Shown here: one piece after another, positions 1 to 11,200 of the stretch
Numbering within the stretch: position 1 is the first letter of the stretch
Layout of the letters: every line of letters starts with the position of its first letter
Origin: Heliocybe sulcata
Taxonomy: Eukaryota > Basidiomycota > Agaricomycetes > Gloeophyllales > Gloeophyllaceae
Direction of reading: 5' to 3'
DNA length: 64,000 nucleotides
NCBI GenBank assembly: GCA_004369045.1
Contig: ML213516.1
Span: 410,703-474,702, forward strand
Position numbers and translations under genes: made by a program
Notes under the pieces: model-generated
What the model was told of the DNA's origin: nothing
Database searches by the model: none
Seen by the model: the letters and a program-made list of their open reading frames with translations, nothing else

Positions 1-665
1 GCATCGGCACATGCGCACTCGACAACTGTGACCAATTCAAGATTGGCAGACCGTTTCTTGTAGTTCATGCGACTCTTCCGGTGAATGAAGTACTTTCGCC
101 CAGTTCTCTTGCGTCCCCCGCCGATTTGCATACCAGTTTCATCAAAATTATATATGTTCCATATTTTATATCTGTACCGAGCTCGAGCATTGCCTAGCTT
201 ATCAAAGTGATCAGCTATATTTGTGGGATTAAATGCCTGGGCACGCTTGGGGTCCAGTCCCATGGTACCACAGAACTTGAGTACCGTTACATGGCGCGTT
301 CGAAAATTCCGCACCCAGAAGTCTGACGGTCTATGCCCAGTCAACTGGAACACCTTAGCCCTGATCTCCTTGTTACCCCAGGGCCTCCCTTCGTCTGCCT
401 CGTGAAACATCCAATCCAAGATAACTCCCTCTTGCACCCATGTCAGCAGCTTCTGCTTTTCGTGGGCACTGGAGGCAGGCTGGTGCTTCTCATAGAAACG
501 ATTGCGGAGAGTTGTGAGGTTAACTTCATATTTGCGGGATGTATCGGAGAAGTTGCGCTCGGCGAAAGGCTGGCCATGGAGGAAGTCGACTGCCGCAGAC
601 AGGCGGGACTCTGCATCTCCCAGACTTGATGTAGGCTGGAAGCTAGATGGTCGGTAGGCAGGCAT
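1..665 (-). CDS. pogo/Tc1-like DDE transposase, 5' part (runs off window)
   Basis: Cut-and-paste DNA transposase, open without a stop from an ATG at 665 to the window edge, so about 221 N-terminal residues are visible. The first ~85 residues resemble the psq-type helix-turn-helix (motif KYEVNLTTLRNRF). A CENP-B/Tc5-type DNA-binding segment follows at about residues 85-150 (WGNKEIRAKVFQLTG, FWVRNFRTRH). The catalytic core begins with NFDETGMQ near residue 172, which supplies the first Asp of the DDE triad, then a basic GGGRKRTGRKYF segment. The remaining catalytic residues would lie outside the window. No interruption is seen in this part, so it could be a whole gene. Family membership follows known pogo/Tc5 architecture. 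I did not find its terminal inverted repeat in 666-1100. Confidence 0.82.
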   Translation of the reverse strand, partial: MPAYRPSSFQPTSSLGDAESRLSAAVDFLHGQPFAERNFSDTSRKYEVNLTTLRNRFYEKHQPASSAHEKQKLLTWVQEGVILDWMFHEADEGRPWGNKEIRAKVFQLTGHRPSDFWVRNFRTRHVTVLKFCGTMGLDPKRAQAFNPTNIADHFDKLGNARARYRYKIWNIYNFDETGMQIGGGRKRTGRKYFIHRKSRMNYKKRSANLELVTVVECACAD

Positions 666-1450
666 CACAGTACCACCGAGGGATTCACGCTGTTGTAGCA
701 CCGGTCGAGCAGGCCAGATGAACACTTACAGTACCAAGTCGCGTCCGAATGCGCCTTGTTTACCAGATCACGTTCGGGCGGAGTTTGAATCTCGCTCGTC
801 ACGCTCAGGTGGCGCAACCTGATCAAGTCACCTCATCACCCGGTCTATGTCTACGCACTGATTGTAACAAAAATCGGGCAGGTTATATGCATTTCTAGTC
901 ACCAGAAGCATTGGTCTTCGTATATTTTGCAGCAATATATGCCACACAAGGAGGAAGATCTCCCATATACTCTGTTTTGATGCAGCCCTTAATAGCTATC
1001 CATCGCGTACTATGACTTGACCATAGGCTAAATGAAAGTGTACTGTTGTACATACATAACTAGTGTCTATCTACTGCTATGAGTCCATCCACGAGCCTAC
1101 CCATCTAAAATAGCAGGCCATACGAATATTTCTCCGGATTAATCAAGTCAAATCGCCCTGATCAACTCCCCTCCGGTAATAGTAGGTCGTGATGCCACTT
1201 TCAGTGTATATCAGATATACAATCTTCTGGTGGAATCTCATGAAACGTCTATAAGTTATGATACCCATTTATTTTATGTCTTCTAACAGCCTGCGAATGC
1301 GCACCGAGGGCAATCCTGGGCGTGTGGGCTATAAGGTGACAGGCTAGCGGTTTGCATAGTATTCGAAGTATATATTCATATGCTACACATATATACGGTT
1401 AGTTCAACTTTACTGATATGTGCCATTCATTCTGCACTGTACATCTCCTG
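666..1450. other. Intergenic DNA beside the transposase
   Basis: No coding signal is recognised. The stretch should hold the outer end of the DDE transposon (upstream of its ATG at 665), but no convincing inverted repeat or TA duplication could be fixed by eye. The part next to 1450 is the 3' flank of the oxidase gene. Confidence 0.4.
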
Positions 1451-2961
1451 CTAAGCCCGAGTCTCTGCTAGAGCCTTCTCCATAAGTTCAAGTGCCACAG
1501 AAGCCGATCCCCATGATGCCTGGAAGCCAGCTCCGCCATGCCTTATCGACTCCGTCAGCTCGAACATCCAACCGAAGAAGGGCATAATTGTACGATGACT
1601 CACCCGTAATTGTGAACGACGGGGACTTTCCGTTGACCGTCCGCAGATGGGTACCGCTCTACCTCAAGGCGGATTCCGCCCTTTCGAGCAGGGCGCAGGC
1701 CACAGCCCTCCTCGATGACTAGCGGCAGCAAGTCTTCGACTGTAGGCTCGCGCTGGTCCCGGATCGACTGAGGGACTAGTTCGGGACATAATACCAGACC
1801 GCGCGTTAGGATTTCCTGGGTAGTTTCTGGACGCGGATTCGGATACCTGGCACAAAACGTCAGCCGTAGTTATGAGACAGTTGCTACAAACGTACCAATC
1901 GTTGGGAACCTTGATACCTCCGACAATAACCTAGAAAGGGCACGCTCATTCCCGGCCAGTCTTCAAAATGCCTGTCATGAACGCACGTCTCCGCTTCGTC
2001 TGGGAATGATATACGTCCACAGCCCGTCCTTACTGCTCATCGTTCTCCCAAATCGTATCCACGGCGCTCTCAGGAGAACCGTCTGGCCTCGGATGGGATA
2101 CACATCTTTGTCCTCCACGCCACCCAGAAGCCGTGCGCCGATCCCCGCGCAGACGACGATAGCGTCCACAGACGTCCCCGCGCACTTGGCGCCTGCGAAC
2201 ACCCGTGCACCGCCCTCGACCACCTGGCTGATATGCTGGACAGAACCTCGGACGATTGCTCCGCCCTTAGCAAGGAAGCGTGAGAGCAGGTAGTTCAAGT
2301 AGATGGGCGTATCGATCGTGAGCGTGGTGAACTCCACACCGGCTACAGTGTTTGGGACCAGCGAATTCTCGTCCAGCAGCCGAAACTGGTCGCGGGATCA
2401 GTAACACTGCTATCCATTGAGTGAGGAGTCCTACGTCGGGCATATGAGCGAGCGGATGCGGCTCGGCCTGCTTGTCACAGTAGTACTCCGTCTGCTTTTG
2501 ACGGAGGAAGCAGCCCTCCGCCTCACCTCCAGGCGCAGACAGTTCCCACATCACTTTGAATGTCTCCTGGTCAACTCCTGCATATACGATTGCGCGGGGA
2601 TTATCAGTGTCATTCACTGTTAATATGAGATGCGATGACGAACGTGCTTGCAGCTTGTCCTCGCCTGCGAGACTGACATGATGTGCACCCTGAATTGATC
2701 GGTTCAATGGGATCAGCTTAATGAATAAGTAACTTCACTTACGGCCCAGTGACTGGTATAGCGTATAGTTTTCGGGTCGCTGGGCAAGGTCTCTGCGACG
2801 ATGGTCACCTGGTACCCTCCTTTCTCTTGGATCTTCAGGGCAGTCGTGAGACCAATAACCCCTATACAAGTGCGAGGCCTTAACATAGAATTACACGATT
2901 CGTTAAGTCATCTCTCACCAGCGCCCAACACAACAATCTGTTTGTTCGGTGGAGACACCAT
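1451..2961 (-). CDS. FAD-dependent D-amino-acid/D-aspartate oxidase, copy 1
   Basis: Oxidative deamination of D-amino acids to 2-oxo acids with release of NH3 and H2O2. The start at 2961 leads straight into the Rossmann motif VVLGAGVIGLTTAL, split by an intron. It is followed by SHWA/GAHHVSLAGED, ETFKVMWELSAP, YLNYLLSRFLAKGG, VRGQTVLL-type IRGQTVLLRAPW and PRRSGD. The family signature CGLRPARKGGIRLE follows, with the Arg matching the substrate-carboxylate Arg of the family, then VVHNYGHGGAGFQ. The stop is at 1451. At least five GT-AG introns join in frame. One intron, near 2570-2640, lacks a GT donor, but its sequence is open in frame, so it may be retained as ~24 extra residues. The C-terminus (AETRA) lacks an SKL-type peroxisomal signal. 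It is paralogous to the gene at 13712, in the opposite orientation. Confidence 0.85.
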
Positions 2962-3574
2962 CCTTGAAGCGTTTTCCAGCCAAAGGGTTGCGTTGCCAAT
3001 CTATATATAAGGACCGGGAAAGAACGCCCAGACTGAGATGCTTCATTACTTTAGATAACGGAATTTCGGCGGATCGGACTGTCGGACAGTCTGGACAGAA
3101 TAGCCAACACTCGCCTTTTAGGCCAAAAGGGAGATGCGCACTCTCTTGATCAACGATGGAAGCGGCTCCGGACGAGACGCAACCTTGTCACGTATGTGGC
3201 CAATGATGTTGGGAAGACGGCTACTCTTGTCGACGTAACGTATGGTGATTCGTCGAGATTGCTGGGCATGTCCGGTCTGAGGTGAATCGATGACGGGCGC
3301 GAGAGAAAAAACCAGCAGGCCAAGCCTCGCTGGCCGCATTGGCATTCAAATCACAGGGCTGAAGCGTGCTACTGCACCTCTTACTACATTCCGTACCTTG
3401 CCTCCCAGACATATGGAAGCACTGTCGTAGCTGCATGGATCCGGGCTGAACCCGACGTGGATTACTCATGAAAAGAGACGACAGCATGGCAATCGCATAT
3501 CATAGTGCGGTGAAGACGTGGTGAAGCAACGACAAACAGATGTGGGGAGGGAAGAGGAGGTACTGCATAATCGC
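2962..3574. other. Intergenic DNA between oxidase copy 1 and eL42
   Basis: No recognisable gene. Contains the upstream region of the oxidase (2962 onward) and the 3' flank of the ribosomal protein gene. Short open frames here match nothing I know and have no splice partners. Confidence 0.45.
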
Positions 3575-4229
3575 TCACTATAAGCCAGCATGTCAGTCAG
3601 AACAGTACCATATCTACAGGTAGAGACACTCACGAAAGTAAGAGCAGCACCCTTCGTCTTCTTCTCACCACCAAGCTCAAAGCTATAGCAACAAAGTCAA
3701 ATGATGTCGATGGACAATATCGATCAACGCACTGCTTGCACCGTTTGAGAGAAAGCTGCATTTTGTACTTGCACACTGTGCATTCTAACCGCAGTACAAC
3801 CTTCTTCGTGGTCTTGGCCTGAAGTGCACGCCCACTTAGCAACCTACATTTCCGACACTGTACCTCGAAGACGCACTTTCTTGTGGAAAACGGGCTTCTT
3901 CTGACCACCATAACCCGTCTGCTTACGGTCATAACGGCGCTTACCCTGGGCGACAAGCGAGTCCTTGCCCTTCTTGTACTGCGTCACCTTGTGGGGGCTG
4001 ATAGAATGTACTTAGGCACAGACATCAGACTTGATGTCAGGAATGGGACGTACGTGTGCTTCTTGCAGGCCTTCCCCTTGCAGTCTGTTACAGTCCATTC
4101 AGCGCATCCTTCTACCGATCTCTCCTTCATAACTTACACGTCCGGCGCGTCCTAAGCGGCGGTTTCATCCATTCAGTACCACGCAGAGCCGCAACGACCA
4201 AAGCGTACTCACTTGGGAATGTTGACCAT
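3575..4229 (-). CDS. RPL42: 60S ribosomal protein eL42 (L36a/L44)
   Basis: Component of the large ribosomal subunit near the E site. Six exons join in frame to a 106-residue protein, the normal family length. It begins MVNIPKTRRTYC and contains [40 protein letters not shown] (zinc-ribbon Cys pair at 74 and 77) and KRCKHFELGG, ending KGAALTF. The first exon is only 17 nt (4213-4229). The stop codon TGA stands alone after the last intron (3575-3577), because the donor GTGAGT directly follows the TTC for Phe106. Residue 56 is Pro, in the context QKKPVF; this is the state linked to cycloheximide sensitivity in fungi (Gln56 gives resistance). Short introns early in the gene are typical of ribosomal protein genes. 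Confidence 0.95.
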
Positions 4230-4604
4230 CTTGACCAGGGAGTGTCGAGTACGAGTATGGCGGCGCCGACGGTATGTGGACCGATTGAGGCGATCCGGTA
4301 TTTGCCGGAAGAGACTGTACAGTCGTGATAGCTTCTCTCGTGACAAATGTCACAAGGCCACATTTGCCGTATACTGATGAGTTCGTGGATGTGAATTTGT
4401 TTGAAATCCAATGGGGTTAAGCGAGCCAGCGAGAAATCGAGAAACCATCTCGGCATGTATCTTGCGAGGGCTAAACTCTGCAAACTCTCGCCGTAACAGC
4501 TTCTACGTTTTGTAAATCGCAGCAGGTCCTAGCATCTACCGATATAGCTACTGCCAGCGTTACTCCTTGAAGTCCGTATTGATATCGCAGGTGAGAAGCG
4601 CGTA
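4230..4604. other. Short intergenic stretch between eL42 and NAA15
   Basis: Holds the promoter side of eL42 (starts at 4229, minus) and the 3' flank of NAA15 (ends at 4605, minus). Nothing else recognised. Confidence 0.5.
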
Positions 4605-7600
4605 TCAACCAAGAACCTCCTCCGGCTGAGCGGTCTCGCTCTCAACCGTGCCATTTGCTCCATTTTGACGTAGAGCAGCAAGTTCCTCCTGAGACTTGAA
4701 CACCGTCGACAGCTCGAATTTGCTATCGCAAGCTGTTCGGAACTCTTCTGCTCTGACAGACTTGATTCCCTCCAAGAACGCCAGCGCAGCTAGTGAGGTC
4801 TGCAAACACGAGAATCAGACAAGATGCTACCTGAAGCACTCGCATTATTTACCTTGACGTCAAGATCAACGTCCGCATGAAAGAGGGTGAAGACCAGGTC
4901 CTCTATTTCCGCAAGCGGCGCCTCTAGTCGATGCGAAGCTCGGGCACATGATAGAATGGCATTCGCAGACGTCGTATGTGTCTGGAGGTACTGGGAGTTA
5001 TATGTGTCCAGCGACATCTCGTCCGGAATCAGCTCTTGGACGGATGCAATGACCGCTGGCCTAATAGCCTCTGCACATGCAGAGCTCGGGTCTATATGCT
5101 GAAATGAGTCAACGCAGTCAGCACCTTGGAGATCACAACTCACTTCGTTTGCGCAGATCGATCAGCCGAAGATGGAGTTCTGGGTGCTTAGCATCCAGCG
5201 ACTGTGCATGGCTCAAGGCCCTGATTGCCTGAAGCCACTTGTCTGTATAGCATAAGTCTTTAAATTTGCGGGTCGATCAGCGGACAATGAACTCACTTCG
5301 ACGAACAGCGACGTCATAAACTGCGATCCAGACGTCAATATTGTCCTTCGTGAGCCGCGTTAACGGAGCCAGCCATGCTGCAGCCTTCTCAAGTCTGTCG
5401 CTGGCTTGTAACAACTTCGTCCCATCAGGATCGTCATCTTTGGCAGGCTCCGGCTCAAGACCTTTGTCTTCGTTGCCCTGTGCATTGGGAACACCTGCGA
5501 AGCTCAGTCATTCGTACGCAGAACATGCCTGAGCAACATCCCTACCTTTCTTTGGATCCTCCTGTTTGCGGGCTGCCTTCTTTGCCTTGTTCTTCGCCTT
5601 CTTCTCAGCATCGCTCAGTGCAGCTGTAAACAAGGTAGCCCGATGTCAGTCTGCTTACCCAGGAGGCATCAGTATCCCTAACCTGGAGCAGTAAGCGAAG
5701 CTAGGAGACTCTGGTCATCGTGAAGGCGGACATATATCTACGCAAAGAAGTTAGGCGTGAAACGTCTTCACATCGCGAGCATGCGCGAACCTGTGAGGCA
5801 GCAAGCGCCGCTTCGGGGTAATTGGGGAATGATCGCAGCCTGTCTTCCCAGTCGATCAAGCTGGAGTACGTCTTCCGTGAGTATGGTTTATGATACCAAA
5901 AGCAGAGACTCACTTGAGGTAAATAAGAATCGTGAATTTCCGGATGGAATAGGAATGGAAGTCGAACTGGTCATCCTCGTAGTCGTTGAAAACCTGCCGG
6001 CTGGTAGTTAACCGCGATGTCGCACTTCCGCCGCTACAGACAGCAGGCAATCAAAGACGACAATACTGTACCTGTTGAATAGCGGTATATCGCTTCAGTG
6101 CCATGCCCAGATTTCCACTCCGATTATGGGCATTCCCCTCTTCAATGAGGTACAGTAAAGACTGCATATCTTCGAGATCGGAACCAGGGCTCGCTGCATC
6201 TTTCTACAGGACATGAGTTACAGGCAATCCCCGGAAGCCGGCCTGATCGTCCCGCCCACCTTAGTAAACAACCCTAAAACCTGATTGGCTTCCTCAACAA
6301 GCCCCGCTCTGAGCATGTACTTCCCGCACTTGGTGTTCAGGAACCGATCCTGCCCGTCCAGTTGCCGCGCATAGTCCACGCTTCTTGCGGCACCAAGAAA
6401 ATCCCCCAGGCGTTTCAGTACCCGACCCTTACATGTGTATAGCTCAGGTAAAGTCGGCGTGTGCTCGATGGCTTCATCGAGGAGCGCAAGAGCGCGTGAC
6501 TGTCTCCCGAGATACGAGTGGTGCTGGGCGAGAAAGTACAACGTCCAGAGATATGACGTCGGTTCTGAGGCTGTGAAGGTCGACTAAATGTTGCAGCTGA
6601 GATTAAGCTCTTGAATGACTTACAGGGAGACGACCATTGCTCCCGTAATTCTTCCATAGTCTTCTCAACAAAGTCCCGTTTTACTGGGTCCTGGTAGAGC
6701 GTCTTGACATCAGCGAAGAGGGACGGGATGCCCTTGGATATCCGAGTAGTCAGGTAATCTTTGGCAAGTTCGTTGAACTCCTCTCCTAGAGCACACGCCC
6801 GTATGTCAGTTTTGCCGTGCACAACACACTGATTTCGGCATACACTGACCGGTGGCTACTGTTAGGGCGAGGCGACGGTGGGCAGATGCGCGGGGAATTC
6901 TACTAGATAAATCACGAAGGATCTGTGTCGCCTCAGCCCGACTCTCGTCTGTCAAAGACTCTGTGCGAGCGTCAGCTTCGAAACGCGACTTTCTTTTGCT
7001 GAGCGACCTACCGATAATTATGCCCTTATTGTTGAGGTATCCGCGGTAGTATCCAGTGCAGTCAGGGTTCGTCTCGATGAGCACTCTCCAAGCACCTTCA
7101 GCCTCATCAGTTTGCTGTAGCTTGGACAGCAGACGGGCTGTGCGATGTCATTCATTTCTGTACAGTGAAAGCTGACGTGAGATAATTACCTCTGGTCTCC
7201 CTGATGACCCTGCGGTCAACAATAGCCCTGGATTTGGCATTAGAATCAAGAAGCGTCAATGCTTCTGTAAATTCGTTCAGATCCTCAAGCAGCCGGACAT
7301 GGTACAGCAGAACCTCTGAATGTTCCACATCGTAATCTGGCACATTCTGCATAGGCATGGGGTTGGGGCTCGAATATACGCAACCAGGAGATGCTCACCT
7401 TCAGAGTTTTTTCGTATGCCTCAAGAACCTGCTTAGCGTCCGAAAGTTGCCCGTTTAAGTGATATGCAACAGCCAATCCTATCCAATTCTGACGAAGGGC
7501 AGGGCGTAACCTCAACAATGTATGACGTGTCTCCACCAATGCATCATATAGACGGAGTTGAGTCTGCAGGTTGGCGGCGTCCCTGAGGATGTTCGTATTC

Positions 7601-8057
7601 TCCTGTGTCAATATAGAGTCCGCTCCTAGATTAGCGATGCCTGCATGCACATACATACGCAACATGCCTTGTCGCATTTAAGTGCTTGAGTGTATGATTT
7701 CAGTGCCTCTTCATGGTTCTTCTCCGCTTTCTGGATAAGACCGAACACATGCCAGACGATATGGGACGTAATGTCCAGTCGGATACCCTTCTTCACGGTC
7801 TCAATCCCCTCCTCTCGCCTCCCCATGTGAGTCAAGAGCAGACCCTTCATGCATAATGTCTCTACACATCATTCAGTCTTAGAGATCCACTGGTATGTTT
7901 TAAGCGTACCTCCATGCTCCGGGAACTTTTTGAGGATCTGGTCTGCTGTCTTTAGACCTTTCTTTAGCTGTCTTGTCTCGTATAACGTCAACAGCTCTTT
8001 GAACAGCGTTGATTCTTTCGAAGGCAGCTGTCTTTTTGCAGGAATAGCAGGTGCCAT
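4605..8057 (-). CDS. NAA15: NatA auxiliary subunit NAA15 (N-alpha-acetyltransferase scaffold)
   Basis: Ribosome-anchoring TPR scaffold of the NatA complex, which with the catalytic NAA10 acetylates N-terminal Ser, Ala, Thr and similar residues of nascent proteins in the cytosol. The ATG at 8057 gives MAPAIPAKRQLPSKES, then TPR-like helices typical of the family: LYETRQLKKGLKTAD, KKFPEHGG, KGLLLTHMGRREEG, DITSHIVWHVFGLI, EALKSYTQALK, LRPALRQNWIGLAVAYH and ETNPDCTGYYRGYL. The central part (6400-6800) has LGEEFNELAKDYL and PSLFADVKTLYQD. The last exon ends at 4605 after SETAQPEEVLG. Many short introns interrupt it, and protein length is roughly 830-860 residues, normal for NAA15. No break was seen, although not every splice site was resolved. 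It diverges from PDS5 across 157 bp. Confidence 0.92.
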
Positions 8058-8214
8058 ATCGCAACGAAACTACCAGGTAGACGCAGATCAGTGTAGTGGA
8101 ATTTGTAGCGTGTATCGGGGAGGCATAGACTTACATAAGCGGACGCGTTTGTGTACGCGATGCGCGGGAATACGCGCTCGGCGCGCTAAAGTACGACCCT
8201 CTCCTTCAACCACG
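8058..8214. promoter_or_regulatory. Shared divergent promoter NAA15/PDS5
   Basis: Only 157 bp separate the start codons of NAA15 (8057, minus) and PDS5 (8215, plus), so both promoters and 5' UTRs must lie here or overlap the genes. A C/T-rich run directly precedes the PDS5 ATG. No TATA box is obvious. Confidence 0.6.
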
Positions 8215-11200
8215 ATGGTGGCGACGCGTACTGGCAGCCAGAAATCTCCCAAGAAACTCAAATTCAACGAGAAACTTACTGGAAAGGGATTTACCACCGA
8301 CGCTCTGCTGAAAAAGCTAAAGAATCTGCATACCGAACTCGCGGAACTGGACCAAGACCTGGTCGATGCGAATTCCCTGTCTGGCGCGCGGAAAGAGCTT
8401 ATCAACACGTCCATTCTACTTCACAAAGACAAAGGAGTCAAAGCGTATACTGCTTGCTGCTTAGCCGACATTCTGAGACTATACGCCCCCGATGCACCTT
8501 ATACGCACACAGAACTCCGCGACATCTTCCAGTTCTTCGTCAAGCAGCTCACCTCTGGTCTGACGAGCGCGGACTGCGCGTACTACAATGAGTATTTTCA
8601 TCTGCTTGAATCCTTGTCGACCGTGAAATCTGTGGTTCTTGTATGCGACCTGCCTCAGGCCGACTCACTCATGAAGGAGATCTTCCGAGGTTTCTTTGGC
8701 ATCGTACGACGCAGCCTACCCAAAAAAATTGAGATATTCATGGCGGACATTTTGGTGGCCCTTATAGAAGAGAGCCAGAGCCTCCCGGTGGACGTGCTGG
8801 AGTCAATCCTGTCCCAATTCATGGACAAGAATTCGGTGCGTAGAACGCCTGACCATGCGCTATTTTACCTCACTGACTATAGCGCATGGAACAGCCCGCG
8901 TACCGACTCGCGGTTGATGTATGCAACAAGACGGCGGACAGGTTGCAACGGCACGTTTGCCAGTTCTTTTCGGACATCATCATCTTGCACTCCGAGGAAG
9001 AGGGCCTAGAGGATGTTGAAAAGGCGCACGAGCTGATCAAGAAGCTTAATCACTCCTGTCCTTCTCTCTTGCACAATGTCATTCCGCAGCTGGAGGAGGA
9101 GCTCAAAGTCGAACTCGTGCCACTGCGCGTGATGGCCACTCAGGTACTTGGCGAGATGTTCGCAGACGTGTACGGCGGGGACCTCGTGAAAAAGTTTCCA
9201 AGCACATGGCAGGTCTGGCTATCGCGGAAGAACGATCGGACGCCCTCCGTGCGAGTAGCATTCGTGGAGGCTGCTAAGGGTTTGATCTCGAAGCCGCCAG
9301 AAATCCACAAGGCCATAGAAGGTGAGGCTCGGTCGCCACTACGTACGAGTTTGTAAGTTTATGTCTTTCCAGAGGTGCTACAGTCAAAGCTCCTGGACCC
9401 TGACGAGAAAGTCCGGGCTGCCGTGTGCAAGGTCTACAGCCAGCTCGACTATGAAACCGTGGTGCATCATGTCTCCGAAGAGATGCTACGATCGCTCGCT
9501 GGGAGAGGAGCTGATAAAAGGGTATGTCATCCTTATAGTTAGGAGCTATTCCTTAATATCTGTATCACAGCAATCTGTTCGGTCGGAGGCGCTCAACGCT
9601 CTTGGGAGGCTCTATGGCTTGGCATATCCAGAGATGTACGATACTTCGAATGCATGCTTGGATCTGACTCACGTACTCGCAGCGAGAATGATGACCCTCG
9701 CGCAATCTCTCACTTCTCCTGGATACCGCAAGAAATCCTGCATTTGTGCAAGGTTGGCGTGGAAGTCAGGGCTCAGGCAGAACAAATCGTTGTGGAACAG
9801 ATCTTTCCCTTCCCATCACCACCGGCAACGTCATCGTCGAGAAACAACGAAATCGACGAGTCTGCCTGGGTGGAGAGGCTGTTGACGACGATGAGGTACC
9901 TCGATGCGTCGGCCGTGGGGGTCTTGCTGTCCGTTTCAGGGTTGAAGATTGCGTGTGTACTCTTTATAGCCATCGATGCTCCAGGACTTATTTACTTGTT
10001 CGTGCAGGCACCCCAGTTTGTATGATAGATATGTCCAGGCTTGCGTCGAATACAACGTACGTATTTACTCAAGGCTACCGTCGCATTTCATGTTGACACG
10101 CTTCCTAGGGCGGCGTAGGTGAAGGAAGTAAGAGTGCTGTTGCAAAGTTGAATGCCACAATAGAGCGGATAGCACGTCAGTACCGTAAAAGAGGCTAAGA
10201 GGCATGCACTGACGTTGTTCCTTCGATCTATAGGCCAGTCCCACGACCCGCAGAAAGTATCGGATGATCTGCATACCTTCGCCAATCTTAATGAGGGTAG
10301 ACTGTATAAACTGATGTCGTCGTGCATGGATCCTCAGACGGATCTGAAGGCTCTCATCAGAACCACAGTGAGTGCTCCTCCTTTCCAGAAGTTTGTCTTA
10401 GAATTCTCAGTCTTCCCACTTCAAGAATGATTTCCTCAAGCGGCTTGGAGAACATGGAGCGTCTACCTCTTCCATTGTACCGACAATGACCTATATTCTC
10501 CGTCGTGCGAGCCTGCGCATCGTCAACCAGTCATCCATTCCGCCTCTCATTCGCCGAATCCAGAGAGCCAGTGGAGATGGCGAGACCCAAAATTTGGACG
10601 AGTTGGGCGACCTTCGTCACGCCCAGACAGTGTTGTCGTATGCGTCTAAGCATTGTCCAGCGGTTTACAAACCGCATGTGGCAGAGCTGACGAAAGCAAT
10701 CGCGGACGAGAAAAAACCGAGGCTGATTGAGGTATGCTTGCAAGCATTGGCAGCGGTTGCGAAATGGGATGCGAAGCTTGCGCCCAGTGATAAGTGAGTG
10801 GTTGTCCTCCATCTCTGCTCTATGCTTTTCTCAGTCCTGCCCTATCATGGTAGGCGGACGACAGAGAGGCTGATGCGCTTCGTGCACCAGTCAAATCCTC
10901 GACATGCTAAGTTTGCTGCACGACTGCTTACGTGCAGTAAGAATAGCTCAGAGTTATGTAGCGAGGTGATTAACGTGCGTGGCATGTCTCTCCTTTCTGC
11001 GTGAAGCATTTACATTCTAATAGACCATCGCAAACGAAATGGCGCAGGCAGACTCCAATCGGCTACTTGCTCATATTGCAGTTCTTGCCGAATTCGCGTC
11101 CAGCGCACCCGATGCGTTCGAGCAGCAGAGCGATATCATCACAGCGTTCTTGTTGAGCGAGATCCTTATGGCGCCCACCTCCCTAAGCTCAGTGCGTTTA

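Noticed and set aside
770-800. B-box-like GAGTTTGAATCTCG, possible tRNA gene
   Set aside because: No matching A box or foldable cloverleaf could be found around it.
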